Source: Lysobacteraceae bacterium NML03-0222 | GTDB lineage: Bacteria > Pseudomonadota > Gammaproteobacteria > Xanthomonadales > Xanthomonadaceae | Reading direction: 5' to 3' | Assembly (NCBI GenBank): GCA_002798195.1 | Contig: NWQM01000012.1 | Location: 1 to 64,000 of the forward strand | Length of the DNA stretch: 64,000 nt | Part shown: positions 43,416 through 52,545 of the stretch, piece after piece | Position numbering within the stretch: the first letter of the stretch is position 1 | How the letters are laid out: each line of letters starts with the position of its first letter | Program-made: the position numbers and the translations under genes | Notes under the pieces: model-generated | Seen by the model: only the letters and a program-made list of their open reading frames with translations | The model's database searches: none | What the model was told of the DNA's origin: nothing

Positions 43416-43810
43416 GTGGCAAAGCCGCACCGAGGTTCCGCTCGCCGCTGCATCAGGCCAAGGGTCTGGGCTCGGCCAAGTCCGGTACCGGGCACTTCTG
43501 GTGGCAGCGCGTCACCGCCGTCATCCTGGCACTGTTGGTGCCCTATATCGTGTTCATGCTGGCTTGTCTTGCCGGCAGCGATGCCGACACGCTGCGCATG
43601 ACCATCGCCAAGCCGTGGAATGCCATCATTTTCTCGGTCTTTGCCATCGCGCTGTTCTGGCATGCCAAGCTCGGCCTGCAAGTGGTCATCGAAGACTATG
43701 TTCATGACCGCAATATGCACTTGGTGCTGCGCATCCTTCTCATCCTGGGCAGCCTGGTCGGCGTTTTGAGCGCCATTTACGCCATCGCCCGCATCGCAAT
43801 GACGGCCTGA
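43412..43810 (+). CDS. sdhD: Succinate dehydrogenase membrane anchor subunit
   Basis: A 132-residue protein with three helices, opening FRSPLHQAKGLGSAKSGTGH and FWWQRVTAVILALLVPYIVF. The haem/quinone-region His/Asp are in HAKLGLQVVIEDYVHD. The start 43412 overlaps sdhC by four bases. Confidence 0.93.
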   Translation: MSGKAAPRFRSPLHQAKGLGSAKSGTGHFWWQRVTAVILALLVPYIVFMLACLAGSDADTLRMTIAKPWNAIIFSVFAIALFWHAKLGLQVVIEDYVHDRNMHLVLRILLILGSLVGVLSAIYAIARIAMTA

Positions 43811-43814
43811 ACCC

Positions 43815-45602
43815 ATGACTGCCTACAAAATTACTGAACACAAATACGACATGGTGGTGGTCGGCGCCGGTGGCGCTGGCCTGCGTGCCACCTTTGGCCT
43901 GGCCCAGAAGGGCCTGAAAACTGCCTGCATCACCAAGGTGTTCCCGACCCGCTCGCATACCGTGGCCGCGCAGGGCGGGATTTCCGCCGCGCTTGCTAAC
44001 ATGGGCGAGGATGACTGGCGCTTCCACTTCTACGACACCATCAAGGGCTCGGACTGGCTGGGCGACCAGGATGCGATCGAATACATGTGCCGCGAGGCCA
44101 TCCCGGCGGTCATCGAGCTTGAGCACCAGGGCGTGCCGTTCTCGCGCACCGAAGAGGGCAAGATTTACCAGCGCCCGTTCGGCGGCATGACCACCCATTA
44201 CGGCAAGGGCATTGCCCAGCGTACCTGCGCCGCTGCCGACCGTACCGGCCATGCCATCCTGCATACCCTGTACCAGCAGTCGCTGGCGCATGATGCCGAG
44301 TTCTTCATCGAATACTTTGCGCTTGACCTCATCATGGATGCCGAAGGCGCCTGCCGTGGCGTGTTGGCATTGGACATGGCCACCGGCGAGCTTCATTTGT
44401 TCCGCGCCCACGGCACCGTACTGGCCACTGGCGGCTATGGACGTGCGTATTTCTCGGCCACTTCCGCCCATACCTGCACCGGCGATGGTGGCGGTATGGC
44501 GCTGCGCGCTGGCCTTGCCTTGCAGGACATGGAGTTCGTGCAATTCCACCCGACCGGCATTTACGGCGCGGGCTGTCTGATTACCGAAGGCGTGCGTGGC
44601 GAAGGCGGCATCCTGCGCAATGCCAATGGCGAGCGCTTCATGGAACGCTATGCGCCGAACGCCAAGGATCTGGCCAGCCGCGACGTGGTCAGCCGCTCGA
44701 TGACCATCGAAATCCGTGAAGGCCGCGGCGTGGGCGAGCACAAGGATCATATCTTCCTTGACCTCACCCACCTTGACCCGAAAGACATCCACGCCAAGCT
44801 GCCGGGTATTGCTGAATCGGCGCGCATCTTCGCCGGCGTGGACGTGGAAAAGCAGCCGATTCCGGTAATTCCGACCGTGCACTACAACATGGGCGGCATC
44901 CCCACCAACTATCACGGCGAAGTGGTGCAGCTGCGCAATGGCGACCCCGATGCCGTGGTGCCGGGCTTGTATGCCATCGGCGAGGCCGCCTGCGTGTCGG
45001 TGCATGGCGCCAATCGCCTCGGCTCCAACTCGCTGCTTGACCTGGTGGTGTTTGGCCGCGCCGTGGCCAATCGCGCTGCCGAAACCATCAAGGCCGGCGC
45101 CGTGCATCCCACCCTGGGCGCCGACGCCTGCGACAAGTCGCTGGCCAACCTCGACCGCCTGCGCAATGCCAAGGGCAGCCTGCCGACGGCGCAGATTCGC
45201 AGCAATATGCAGCGCACCATGCAGTCCGATGCTGCGGTGTTCCGTACCGGCGAATCGCTGGCGGCCGGGGTCAAGAAAGTCAACGAGATTTACCAGTCGT
45301 TTGCCGATGTCGGCGTTTCCGACCGCTCGCTGGTGTGGAACTCCGACCTCATCGAGACCCTGGAATTGCAGAACCTCTTGGGACAGGCGCTGGTCACCAT
45401 CACCTCGGCGGAAAACCGCAAGGAATCGCGTGGCGCCCATGCCCGTGAGGACTATCCCGAGCGCGATGACGTCAACTGGCATAAGCACACCGTGTGCTCG
45501 GTGGACGAAGCGGGCAAGACCCATATCGACTACCGCCCGGTGCATATGTACACGTTGACCGACGACGTGGAAGTGGTTCCCCCCAAGCCGCGCGTGTACT
45601 GA
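43815..45602 (+). CDS. sdhA: Succinate dehydrogenase flavoprotein subunit
   Basis: A 595-residue subunit that oxidises succinate to fumarate. It has FAD site VVVGAGGAGLRATFGLA and the flavin-linked His in TRSHTVAAQGG. Active-site regions are FHPTGIYGAGCLITEGVRGEGG and HGANRLGSNSLLDLV (first split here as FHPTGIYGAG). The length is typical. It begins four bases after sdhD. The opposite strand has a 621-codon open frame, a shadow of the codon use. Confidence 0.97.
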   Translation: MTAYKITEHKYDMVVVGAGGAGLRATFGLAQKGLKTACITKVFPTRSHTVAAQGGISAALANMGEDDWRFHFYDTIKGSDWLGDQDAIEYMCREAIPAVIELEHQGVPFSRTEEGKIYQRPFGGMTTHYGKGIAQRTCAAADRTGHAILHTLYQQSLAHDAEFFIEYFALDLIMDAEGACRGVLALDMATGELHLFRAHGTVLATGGYGRAYFSATSAHTCTGDGGGMALRAGLALQDMEFVQFHPTGIYGAGCLITEGVRGEGGILRNANGERFMERYAPNAKDLASRDVVSRSMTIEIREGRGVGEHKDHIFLDLTHLDPKDIHAKLPGIAESARIFAGVDVEKQPIPVIPTVHYNMGGIPTNYHGEVVQLRNGDPDAVVPGLYAIGEAACVSVHGANRLGSNSLLDLVVFGRAVANRAAETIKAGAVHPTLGADACDKSLANLDRLRNAKGSLPTAQIRSNMQRTMQSDAAVFRTGESLAAGVKKVNEIYQSFADVGVSDRSLVWNSDLIETLELQNLLGQALVTITSAENRKESRGAHAREDYPERDDVNWHKHTVCSVDEAGKTHIDYRPVHMYTLTDDVEVVPPKPRVY

Positions 45603-45711
45603 CACGCGCGCAGCAAGGTAAGACGCGAGATGTCGAGGCAGCCGCGCCAGCTACACCGCCCGCCACGCCCCGCATCGAACGTCCAACGTCTCACCTACAA
45701 GGTTTCCAACC

Positions 45712-46494
45712 ATGGCTCAATTCAAGCTCCCTGCCAATTCCGTCGTCCAGAAGGGCAAACACTTTCCGGCTGCCAGCGGCGCCAAAAACGTGCGCACCTT
45801 CAAGATTTACCGCTGGAATCCCGATGACGGCCAGAACCCGCGCACCGATACCTATGAGGTCGATCTGGCCAGCTGCGGGCCGATGGTGCTCGATGCGCTT
45901 TTGAAAATCAAAAACGAAATCGACCCGACCCTGACCCTGCGCCGCTCCTGCCGCGAAGGCATCTGCGGCTCCTGCGCGATGAATATCGACGGCACCAATA
46001 CCCTGGCCTGTACCAAGGCCATTGATGATTGCGCCGCAGGCACCATCCCGATTTATCCGCTGCCGCATATGCCGGTCATCAAGGATCTGGTGCCTGACCT
46101 GACCCATTTCTATGCCCAGTACGCCTCGATTCGCCCCTGGCTGCGTACCCAAAGTGCCGCACCGACCCGCGAGCGCCTGCAATCGCCGGAAGACCGCGAA
46201 AAACTCGATGGCCTGTACGAGTGCATCCTGTGCGCCTGCTGCTCCACCTCCTGCCCGAGCTACTGGTGGAATGGCGACCGCTATCTGGGTCCGGCGATCT
46301 TGCTGCAGGCCTACCGCTGGATTGTGGATAGCCGTGACGAGGACACCGGCAGCCGTCTGGATGATCTGGAAGACCCGTTCAAGCTGTACCGCTGCCATAC
46401 CATCATGAACTGCGCCCGCACCTGCCCGAAGGGACTCAACCCTGCCAAGGCCATCAGCGAAATCAAGCAGTTGATGTTGGCACGCACCATGTAA
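45712..46494 (+). CDS. sdhB: Succinate dehydrogenase iron-sulfur subunit
   Basis: A 260-residue subunit with three cluster sites: 2Fe-2S in SCREGICGSCAMN, 4Fe-4S in CILCACCSTSCPSYWW, and 3Fe-4S in CHTIMNCARTCPKGL. Electrons pass from FAD to quinone. A 109-base gap separates it from sdhA; AAGG lies before its ATG. It ends in a UUCG-loop terminator. Confidence 0.96.
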   Translation: MAQFKLPANSVVQKGKHFPAASGAKNVRTFKIYRWNPDDGQNPRTDTYEVDLASCGPMVLDALLKIKNEIDPTLTLRRSCREGICGSCAMNIDGTNTLACTKAIDDCAAGTIPIYPLPHMPVIKDLVPDLTHFYAQYASIRPWLRTQSAAPTRERLQSPEDREKLDGLYECILCACCSTSCPSYWWNGDRYLGPAILLQAYRWIVDSRDEDTGSRLDDLEDPFKLYRCHTIMNCARTCPKGLNPAKAISEIKQLMLARTM

Positions 46495-46497
46495 GAC

Positions 46498-46526
46498 AAA
46501 ACCCCTTCTTCGGAAGGGGTTTTTCA
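46498..46526 (+). terminator. Rho-independent terminator of the sdh operon
   Basis: Eleven-base arms (AAAACCCCTTC and GAAGGGGTTTT, 46498-46508 and 46513-46523) close a stable TTCG loop, followed by T residues. Confidence 0.92.
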
Positions 46527-46649
46527 TTGAGCCGCAATGTGTTTTGGTGCAATAGTTGGTGTGCGCTTTGCTTAAATGAGCAAGTCAAGTTCAAGGTGTG
46601 GTACATGAGAGAATCGCTATTGGATTGCGAGGTCACACCCAAATCAGAA

Positions 46650-47016
46650 TAAGCTCAAGTTGCACGTAGGCAACTTGGCGACTTCCTGAAAGTCCTTGAA
46701 AACAAATAGTTAGAAAAAATAACAGTGGCTGAGGTGTAGGCCTACACTTGTGACATGCCTTTTGTAAGGCTGTTAGCCAATCAGAGAGGGCTTTAGGCCT
46801 TATGCTGATTGGGCTATACAAGAGGCCGTGTCCGCTTCTGCGGGCGCGTGTGTTGAAGCCTTCCGATTGGGAGTAGTGTCAAAGAGGCACTCGTGCCCGG
46901 CTCATGAGGTATATGAGTGGAAAGTCGAAAAATCCAGCTCGAAGTGAAGCAGTTAGGAAATCACCTCCTGCAGAGCTTCTGCAACAAAAAACCGCCTTGC
47001 GGCGGTTTTTTGTTGC
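46650..47016 (+). ncRNA. Candidate structured non-coding RNA (unidentified)
   Basis: The 460 bases between the sdh terminator and rpmJ hold no credible gene. They are A/T-richer than the neighbourhood and packed with short dyads: 46656-46677 (8-base stem), 46734-46747 (GTGTAGGCCTACAC), 46757-46770, about 46775-46815 (CCAATCAG / CTGATTGG), 46829-46844, 46886-46897, 46901-46917 and 46969-46983. The run ends in a perfect 16-base terminator at 46981-47016 with a T run on the plus strand. A TTGAAA lies at 46696 as a possible -35, so the RNA may start near 46730. It does not read as 6S, SRP, tmRNA or RNase P. Confidence 0.35.
46981..47016. terminator. Perfect bidirectional terminator
   Basis: Sixteen-base perfect arms with core AAAAAACCGCC / GGCGGTTTTTT and a TTGC loop. 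It serves rpmJ on the minus strand (25 bases after its stop) and could end a plus-strand transcript from the preceding gap. Confidence 0.9.
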
Positions 47017-47041
47017 GCTCGGTTGGGCAAGCCCAAGTTTC

Positions 47042-47167
47042 TCAGCGCTGACGTGCCTTGAAACGCGGATTGGACTTGCAAATCACGAAGACCTTGCCGC
47101 GACGGCGGACGACTTTGCAGTCGCGGTGACGGGCCTTCGCCGACTTCAGGGAGGACAGGACCTTCAT
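47042..47167 (-). CDS. rpmJ: 50S ribosomal protein L36, zinc-free type
   Basis: A 41-residue protein reading MKVLSSLKSAKARHRDCK, then VVRRRGKVFVICKSNPRFKA and RQR. This longer form with an incomplete Cys4 site is the YkgO-type paralogue used under zinc limitation in E. coli; in Xanthomonadales it is common as the main copy. AGAGG lies before the ATG. It is flanked by the bidirectional terminator. Confidence 0.95.
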   Translation of the reverse strand: MKVLSSLKSAKARHRDCKVVRRRGKVFVICKSNPRFKARQR

Positions 47168-47294
47168 GACTAAACCTCTGATGGCGAAAAGTGGAAACGA
47201 ATGTAGCTCGACATAATAGCAGTAAGCTTGAGTGCAATCAAGCTGCAGGTAAGTAATACGCCCATCCGGGGCTGGCAGCAGCTAAACTTGGCGG

Positions 47295-48011
47295 ATGAAT
47301 CAAGATGAGCCATTTTTTAGCAATTCCGTCCCCGTGCTTGCCATCGATGGACCCTCTGGCTCCGGCAAGGGCACTATCAGTCGCCGTGTGGCTCAGCATC
47401 TGGGCTGGCATTATCTGGACTCTGGCGCACTGTACCGGGCGGTCGGTGTTTCGGCCATGAAGCAGGGGATTGACCTGGGGGATGTGCAAGCCGTTGAAGC
47501 CTGCGCGCGCCGCACACAAATCCGCTTTGCTGATGATGCCAAGGGGGAAGCGCGTGTATGGGTCAATGGCGAGGATGTCACCGATGAATTGCGACTGGAA
47601 ACGACAGGTGCGGCCGCTTCTGCAATCGCTTCGATGGCAGGGGTGCGCGCGGCGCTTGTGCAGATGCAGCATGATTTTCGCACAGGGCCGGGGTTGGTCG
47701 CCGACGGGCGCGATATGGGCACCGTCATCTTCCCGGATGCTTTTTGCAAGGTGTTTTTGACCGCCAGTGCCGAGGAACGTGCGAGAAGGCGGTATAAACA
47801 GTTGATGCAAAAAGGGGTTTCGGTTAATCTCGACAGCCTGCTGGGCGAGATTGTTGCCCGTGACGAGCGCGATGCCAGTCGACCGCTTTCACCATTGAAA
47901 CCTGCAGCGGATGCGGTGTCCATCGACACCACCGGTGTGGCGATTGATACGGTGGTGGCGCAAGTGCTGGCGCTCGTGGAGAAATCCGGCCTGCTGCCGG
48001 AAGCGTCCTGA
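47295..48011 (+). CDS. cmk: Cytidylate kinase
   Basis: A 238-residue P-loop kinase that phosphorylates CMP/dCMP. It has Walker A AIDGPSGSGKGTISRRVA, YLDSGALYRAV, the lid and VADGRDMGTVIFPDA motif, and RDERDASRPLSPLKPA near the end. It is followed by rpsA as in E. coli. Confidence 0.95.
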   Translation: MNQDEPFFSNSVPVLAIDGPSGSGKGTISRRVAQHLGWHYLDSGALYRAVGVSAMKQGIDLGDVQAVEACARRTQIRFADDAKGEARVWVNGEDVTDELRLETTGAAASAIASMAGVRAALVQMQHDFRTGPGLVADGRDMGTVIFPDAFCKVFLTASAEERARRRYKQLMQKGVSVNLDSLLGEIVARDERDASRPLSPLKPAADAVSIDTTGVAIDTVVAQVLALVEKSGLLPEAS

Positions 48012-48177
48012 GCGGCAAGCCCATTCAGCAGAATCCGCCCCGCAGGTTGCAAAGCCTGCGGTCAATCCACTTCAACACTCACACGGCCAATGGGCAATCC
48101 CGCCCGCGCCGACAAAACGGGTGGAGCGGACGCACAGCGGTATGCGCCTGCTCTGAAGATCAACCTAGAGAATAGAA

Positions 48178-49863
48178 ATGACTGAATCATTTGCCGAACT
48201 GTTTGAACAGAGCCAGCAACAACTGGCCAAGCTGAAGCCCGGTGCCATCGTGACCGGCACCGTCGTTGCCGTGACCAACGATGTGGTGGTCATCAATGCC
48301 GGCCTGAAGTCCGAAGGCATCGTGCCGATCGAACAGTTCCGGAACGAAGCCGGCGAAATCGATGTGGGCATCGGCGACGAAGTAAAGGTGGCGCTGGACT
48401 CCATCGAAAACGGCTTTGGTGAAACCGTGCTCTCGCGCGAAAAAGCCAAGCGCGCGATGGTCTGGGACGAACTGGAAGAAGCACTGGAGAAGGGCGAAAT
48501 CATCACCGGCCGCATCAGCGGCAAGGTCAAGGGTGGTTTCACCGTCGATATCAAGGAAGTCCGCGCATTCCTGCCGGGCTCGCTGGTCGATGTGCGTCCG
48601 GTGCGCGATCCTGTGTACCTGGAAGGCAAAGAGCTGGAATTCAAGCTCATCAAGCTCGACCGCAAGCGCAATAATGTGGTGGTCAGCCGCCGCGCGGTGG
48701 TGGAAAACGAGCATTCCGAAGAGCGCGAAGCGCTGATGGAAAAGCTGGTGGAAGGTGCCAAGCTCAAGGGCGTGGTCAAGAACCTCACCGATTACGGCGC
48801 ATTCGTGGATCTGGGCGGTATCGACGGCCTGCTGCATATCACCGACATGGCTTGGAAGCGCGTGCGTCATCCGTCCGAAGTGGTCGAAGTCGGTCAGGAG
48901 CTGGATGTGCGCGTGCTCAAGTACGACCGCGAGCGCAACCGCGTCAGCCTCGGCCTCAAGCAAATGGGCGAGGATCCGTGGGACAACATTTCCCGCCGCT
49001 ATCCGGCCAATACCCGTGCCTTCGGCAAGGTGTCCAACGTCACCGATTACGGTGCCTTCGTTGAAATCGAAGCCGGCGTGGAAGGCTTGGTGCACGTTTC
49101 GGAAATGGACTGGACCAACAAGAACGTCAATCCGTCCAAGGTGGTGCAGGTCGGTGACGAAGTCGAAGTGATGGTGCTGGATGTGGATGAAGAGCGTCGT
49201 CGCATCTCGCTGGGCATGAAGCAGGTCTCCAGCAATCCGTGGGAAACCTTCGCGGCCACCCACAAGAAGGGTGACAAGGTGGAAGGTCAGATCAAGTCGA
49301 TTACCGACTTTGGCATCTTCATCGGCTTGGAAGGCGGCATTGATGGTCTGGTGCACCTGTCCGACCTCAGCTGGAACACCAATGGCGAAGACCTGGCTCG
49401 CAACTACAAGAAGGGCGACACCGTGCAGGCCGTGGTGCTGGCGGTTGACCCCGAGCGCGAGCGCATCAGCCTTGGCGTCAAGCAGCTGGAACAAGACCCA
49501 ATGGGTCAGTTCCAGGCCTCCAATACTCGTGGCTCGGTGGTCAAGGGCACGGTGAAGGAAGTCGATGCCAAGGGCGCAGTGGTTGAGCTGGCCGACGGTG
49601 TGGAAGGCTATCTGGCCGCCCGTGACATCTCGGTTGACCGCGTCGACGATGCTTCGCACGTGCTGAAGGTCGGTGACGAAGTGGAAGCCAAGATCATCGG
49701 TACTGATCGCAAGAGCCGCGTGGTGCAGCTCTCGATCCGCGCCAAGGATCAGGACGAGATGAACGAAACCCTGGCTGAGTACAACCGCAGCAATGCGGAA
49801 GCTGCCAGCGGCACCACCCAGCTGGGTGCGCTGTTGCGCGAGCAGCTCGGCAAGGGCGAGTAA
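48178..49863 (+). CDS. rpsA: 30S ribosomal protein S1
   Basis: A 561-residue protein with six S1 RNA-binding repeats (GAIVTGTVVAVTNDVVVINAG first; later repeats carry the KGxVKxLTDYGAFVDLGGIDGL consensus, e.g. DYGAFVDLGGIDG). It is essential for mRNA recruitment. The 166-base leader between cmk and rpsA is where S1 would feed back. No unusual element was identified there. A 608-codon antisense frame is a shadow. Confidence 0.97.
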   Translation: MTESFAELFEQSQQQLAKLKPGAIVTGTVVAVTNDVVVINAGLKSEGIVPIEQFRNEAGEIDVGIGDEVKVALDSIENGFGETVLSREKAKRAMVWDELEEALEKGEIITGRISGKVKGGFTVDIKEVRAFLPGSLVDVRPVRDPVYLEGKELEFKLIKLDRKRNNVVVSRRAVVENEHSEEREALMEKLVEGAKLKGVVKNLTDYGAFVDLGGIDGLLHITDMAWKRVRHPSEVVEVGQELDVRVLKYDRERNRVSLGLKQMGEDPWDNISRRYPANTRAFGKVSNVTDYGAFVEIEAGVEGLVHVSEMDWTNKNVNPSKVVQVGDEVEVMVLDVDEERRRISLGMKQVSSNPWETFAATHKKGDKVEGQIKSITDFGIFIGLEGGIDGLVHLSDLSWNTNGEDLARNYKKGDTVQAVVLAVDPERERISLGVKQLEQDPMGQFQASNTRGSVVKGTVKEVDAKGAVVELADGVEGYLAARDISVDRVDDASHVLKVGDEVEAKIIGTDRKSRVVQLSIRAKDQDEMNETLAEYNRSNAEAASGTTQLGALLREQLGKGE

Positions 49864-49870
49864 TCCCCGC

Positions 49871-49925
49871 AGCCGGAGTCCAGTACACGGCGCTTCCCGA
49901 TGTACTGGCTCCGGCTTTTGTTTTG
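49871..49925 (+). terminator. Strong terminator between rpsA and ihfB
   Basis: Arms AGCCGGAGTCCAGTACA (49871-49887) and TGTACTGGCTCCGGCT (49901-49916) pair fully apart from one bulged T, followed by TTTGTTTT. It may separate most rpsA transcripts from ihfB. Confidence 0.85.
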
Positions 49926-49981
49926 CAGGGCCGGCTTGTTTTGGGGCTGCCCAGTGGTTTTGGCTTACGGCATTGTTGGCG

Positions 49982-50284
49982 ATGACCAAATCGGAATTGA
50001 TAGAAATCCTCAACCAGCGCCAGCGTCACCTCAAGGTAGAGGACGTTGAGTTTGGTGTGCGCACCCTGCTTGAATTGATGAGTGCAAGCCTTGCCACCGG
50101 AACCCGGATTGAAATTCGCGGCTTTGGCAGTTTTTCGCTGCATTACCGCAAGCCACGTACCGGGCGCAATCCCAAGACCGGCGCAGCGGTGGCTTTGCCT
50201 GCCAAGCATGTGCCGCACTTCAAGCCGGGCAAGGAGTTGCGTGAGCGCGTCAGTGAAGTGACGCCAGTGGTTGAAAACGAATAA
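49982..50284 (+). CDS. ihfB: Integration host factor beta subunit
   Basis: A 100-residue HU/IHF-family protein starting MTKSELIEILNQRQ, with the DNA-bending arm RGFGSFSLHYRKPRTGRNPK (Pro in KPRTGRNP). It bends DNA as a heterodimer with IhfA. ATG 49982 is the family start. Confidence 0.93.
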   Translation: MTKSELIEILNQRQRHLKVEDVEFGVRTLLELMSASLATGTRIEIRGFGSFSLHYRKPRTGRNPKTGAAVALPAKHVPHFKPGKELRERVSEVTPVVENE

Positions 50285-50386
50285 AAATTTCAGTGCTGCG
50301 CCCTATGCGCAGCTTCATCATCCTTCACGGCAGCGATTGCCATCGTGCAGCTGCCCGGCCTGTTTCCTCGCTTATGGATACCCGCC

Positions 50387-51565
50387 ATGGCCTTTATCGA
50401 ACAATGGTTCTGGTTTGTTTTGCTGCTGCCCGCTGCTGCGGTAATGGGCTGGGTGATTGGCAGGCGCGGCGGCGAGAGGCATAGCGATAGCCAGGTCAGC
50501 AAGCTCTCGACGACTTACTTCCGCGGGCTCAACTATCTTTTGAACGAGCAGCCGGACAAGGCGATTGAGCTGTTCCTGCATATTGCCGAACTTGACAAGG
50601 AAACCTTTGAAACGCAATTGGCCTTGGGGCATTTATTTCGTCGCCGGGGTGAGGTTGACCGTGCCATCCGCCTGCATCAGGGCTTGATTGAGCGCAAGGA
50701 TCTGAGCGATGCGCAGCGAGTGCAGGCATTGCTGGCTCTGGGCGAGGACTATATGAAGTCTGGCCTGCTTGATCGAGCGGAAACGGTATTTGTGGAGCTG
50801 GCTGAAACCGGCCATCGTGCACCGCAGGCGCTGCGGCATTTGATTGATATTTTCCAGTCCGAGCGCGATTGGAATCGCGCTATCGAAAGCGCGCACCGTT
50901 TTGAAGCCGCCACTGGCGAGCCGATGGGCAAACTGATTGCCATGTATGAATGCGAGCTGGCCGAACGCCACCGCGCCAATGGCGATGTCACGGCAGCGCG
51001 TGAGGCGATTGCCAGAGCCTATGCGGCTGATTCCAATGCCGTGCGTGCCGGGATGCTGGAAGGGCGTCTGGAGGCGGCTGCCGGCAATGATGAGGCGGCG
51101 ATCAAGGCATTTGAGCGTGCCGCCCGCCATGATGCCGATTATTTGCCGGATATTCTGCCGACGCTGTTGCAATGCTATGAACGCACGGGCGATACCCCCG
51201 GCGCGCGGCGTTTTCTTGCGGAAATGGCCGAGCACTATGCAGGTGTGGCGCCGGTGTTGGCACTGACCCATCTGGTCGAACGTGAGGAAGGGGTGCAGGC
51301 AGCACGGCTGTATCTGACCCAGCAATTGAAAGACCGGCCATCGGTACGCGGCGAGGCGGCGCTTATCGAGCTGGCATTGCGTGATGGTGACGATATCCTC
51401 GGCACCTTGCAGGCCTTGGGGCGTATCAACGACCAATTGTTGGTGCGCAATCCCAGCTATCGCTGCAACCACTGCGGATTTGGGGCGCGTTCGCATCACT
51501 GGCAATGTCCCAGTTGCCGGCAGTGGGGCGTGGTCAAGCCATTGCTCAATTACGCATTGGTATGA
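50387..51565 (+). CDS. lapB: LPS assembly protein LapB (YciM)
   Basis: A 392-residue inner-membrane protein. The N-terminal helix WFWFVLLLPAAAVMGWVIG is followed by TPR repeats (FRGLNYLLNEQPDKAIELF and so on), and a rubredoxin-like zinc site YRCNHCGFGARSHHWQCPSC ends it. LapB directs FtsH to degrade LpxC. The usual lapA upstream is missing: only 102 bases separate it from ihfB. Its stop overlaps the next gene (ATGA). Confidence 0.93.
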   Translation: MAFIEQWFWFVLLLPAAAVMGWVIGRRGGERHSDSQVSKLSTTYFRGLNYLLNEQPDKAIELFLHIAELDKETFETQLALGHLFRRRGEVDRAIRLHQGLIERKDLSDAQRVQALLALGEDYMKSGLLDRAETVFVELAETGHRAPQALRHLIDIFQSERDWNRAIESAHRFEAATGEPMGKLIAMYECELAERHRANGDVTAAREAIARAYAADSNAVRAGMLEGRLEAAAGNDEAAIKAFERAARHDADYLPDILPTLLQCYERTGDTPGARRFLAEMAEHYAGVAPVLALTHLVEREEGVQAARLYLTQQLKDRPSVRGEAALIELALRDGDDILGTLQALGRINDQLLVRNPSYRCNHCGFGARSHHWQCPSCRQWGVVKPLLNYALV

Positions 51566-52545
51566 ACGGTTTCTGGCTCTGGTTCGCCGGGGCTGCGCTC
51601 GCCAGCCTGTTAGGGACTGGGCTTGCCCGGCGTTACGCGTTGCACCGGCAGCTGCTGGATATGCCTGGGGATACGCGCCGCAATCATCAGCATATAACCC
51701 CACGCGGCGGTGGCATTGCCATGGCACTCTTGATGTGGCTGGCCTGCCTGGGGCTGGCCATGACCACAGGGCAGTGGGGCTGGTTACTTCTGGCAACCGG
51801 TTTGGCCGTGGTGGCAGGTGTAGGCTGGTGGGACGATCACAGGCCGCTTTCGGTAAGGCTGCGCTTTGCCGTGCATCTGGCTGCAGCAGGTTTGCTGGCA
51901 TTGGCCGGCATTGGCTTTGGCTGGCCACTCTGGCTATGTCTGTGCGGATTTATTGCCGCACTGGCGCTGACTAATATCTGGAATTTTATCGATGGCATCA
52001 ATGGTATTGCTGCTTCGCAAGCACTGCTGGTAGCACTGCTGGCCGTCTGGCTGATGACGGGTGCAGGACAGATTTTTGCGCTGCTGCTGTTGGCAGTATG
52101 CGCAGGCTTTTTGCCCTGGAATTTTCCGCGGGCGCGGATTTTCATGGGCGATGTGGGCAGCGGCGCATTGGGATATTTATTGGCAGTGGTTTGGACGCTT
52201 TCGGCAGCAGCTGAGCTGCGCTTTGGTTGGCTGCTGGCACTGCCACTATCGACCTGTGTACTGGATGCCACGCTGACCCTGCTGCTGCGCATCCGGCGTG
52301 GCGAAAAATGGTGGCAGGCACACTCGGCACATAGCTATCAGATATGGGCCCGCCGACTGGGACGGCATACGCCGGTGACTCTGGCTTACGCGCTATGGTC
52401 ATTGCTTGCCGTGCTATTGGGCACTGTGTTTTTGCATGAGACTTCGCTGGCGTTTCTGGCGCTTGCCTGTATCTTGTGGTTCACCGCAGGCGCAATAGGC
52501 TGGCTGTGCTTGCGCAAGCCGACATCGCATCGGAATCAAACATGA
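51562..52545 (+). CDS. Polyprenyl-phosphate sugar-1-phosphate transferase (WbpL/WecA family)
   Basis: A 327-residue MraY/WecA-type enzyme with about 10-11 helices. Signature sites are VAGVGWWDDHRPLS, NIWNFIDGINGIA, FMGDVGSGALGY and a C-terminal HSAHSYQ. It loads the first sugar of O-antigen or exopolysaccharide on undecaprenyl phosphate. It is coupled to lapB and to the next gene by four-base overlaps. The sugar is probably GlcNAc, QuiNAc or FucNAc; sequence does not decide. Confidence 0.87.
   Translation: MNGFWLWFAGAALASLLGTGLARRYALHRQLLDMPGDTRRNHQHITPRGGGIAMALLMWLACLGLAMTTGQWGWLLLATGLAVVAGVGWWDDHRPLSVRLRFAVHLAAAGLLALAGIGFGWPLWLCLCGFIAALALTNIWNFIDGINGIAASQALLVALLAVWLMTGAGQIFALLLLAVCAGFLPWNFPRARIFMGDVGSGALGYLLAVVWTLSAAAELRFGWLLALPLSTCVLDATLTLLLRIRRGEKWWQAHSAHSYQIWARRLGRHTPVTLAYALWSLLAVLLGTVFLHETSLAFLALACILWFTAGAIGWLCLRKPTSHRNQT

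Noticed and set aside
43740..45605. 621-codon open frame antisense to sdhA
   Set aside because: It mirrors the sdhA reading frame; the amino-acid make-up (Ala/Gly/His/Val-rich, no domain) is typical of a GC-rich antisense shadow.
48187..50013. 608-codon open frame antisense to rpsA
   Set aside because: Same reason: no motif, and it follows the repeats of S1.
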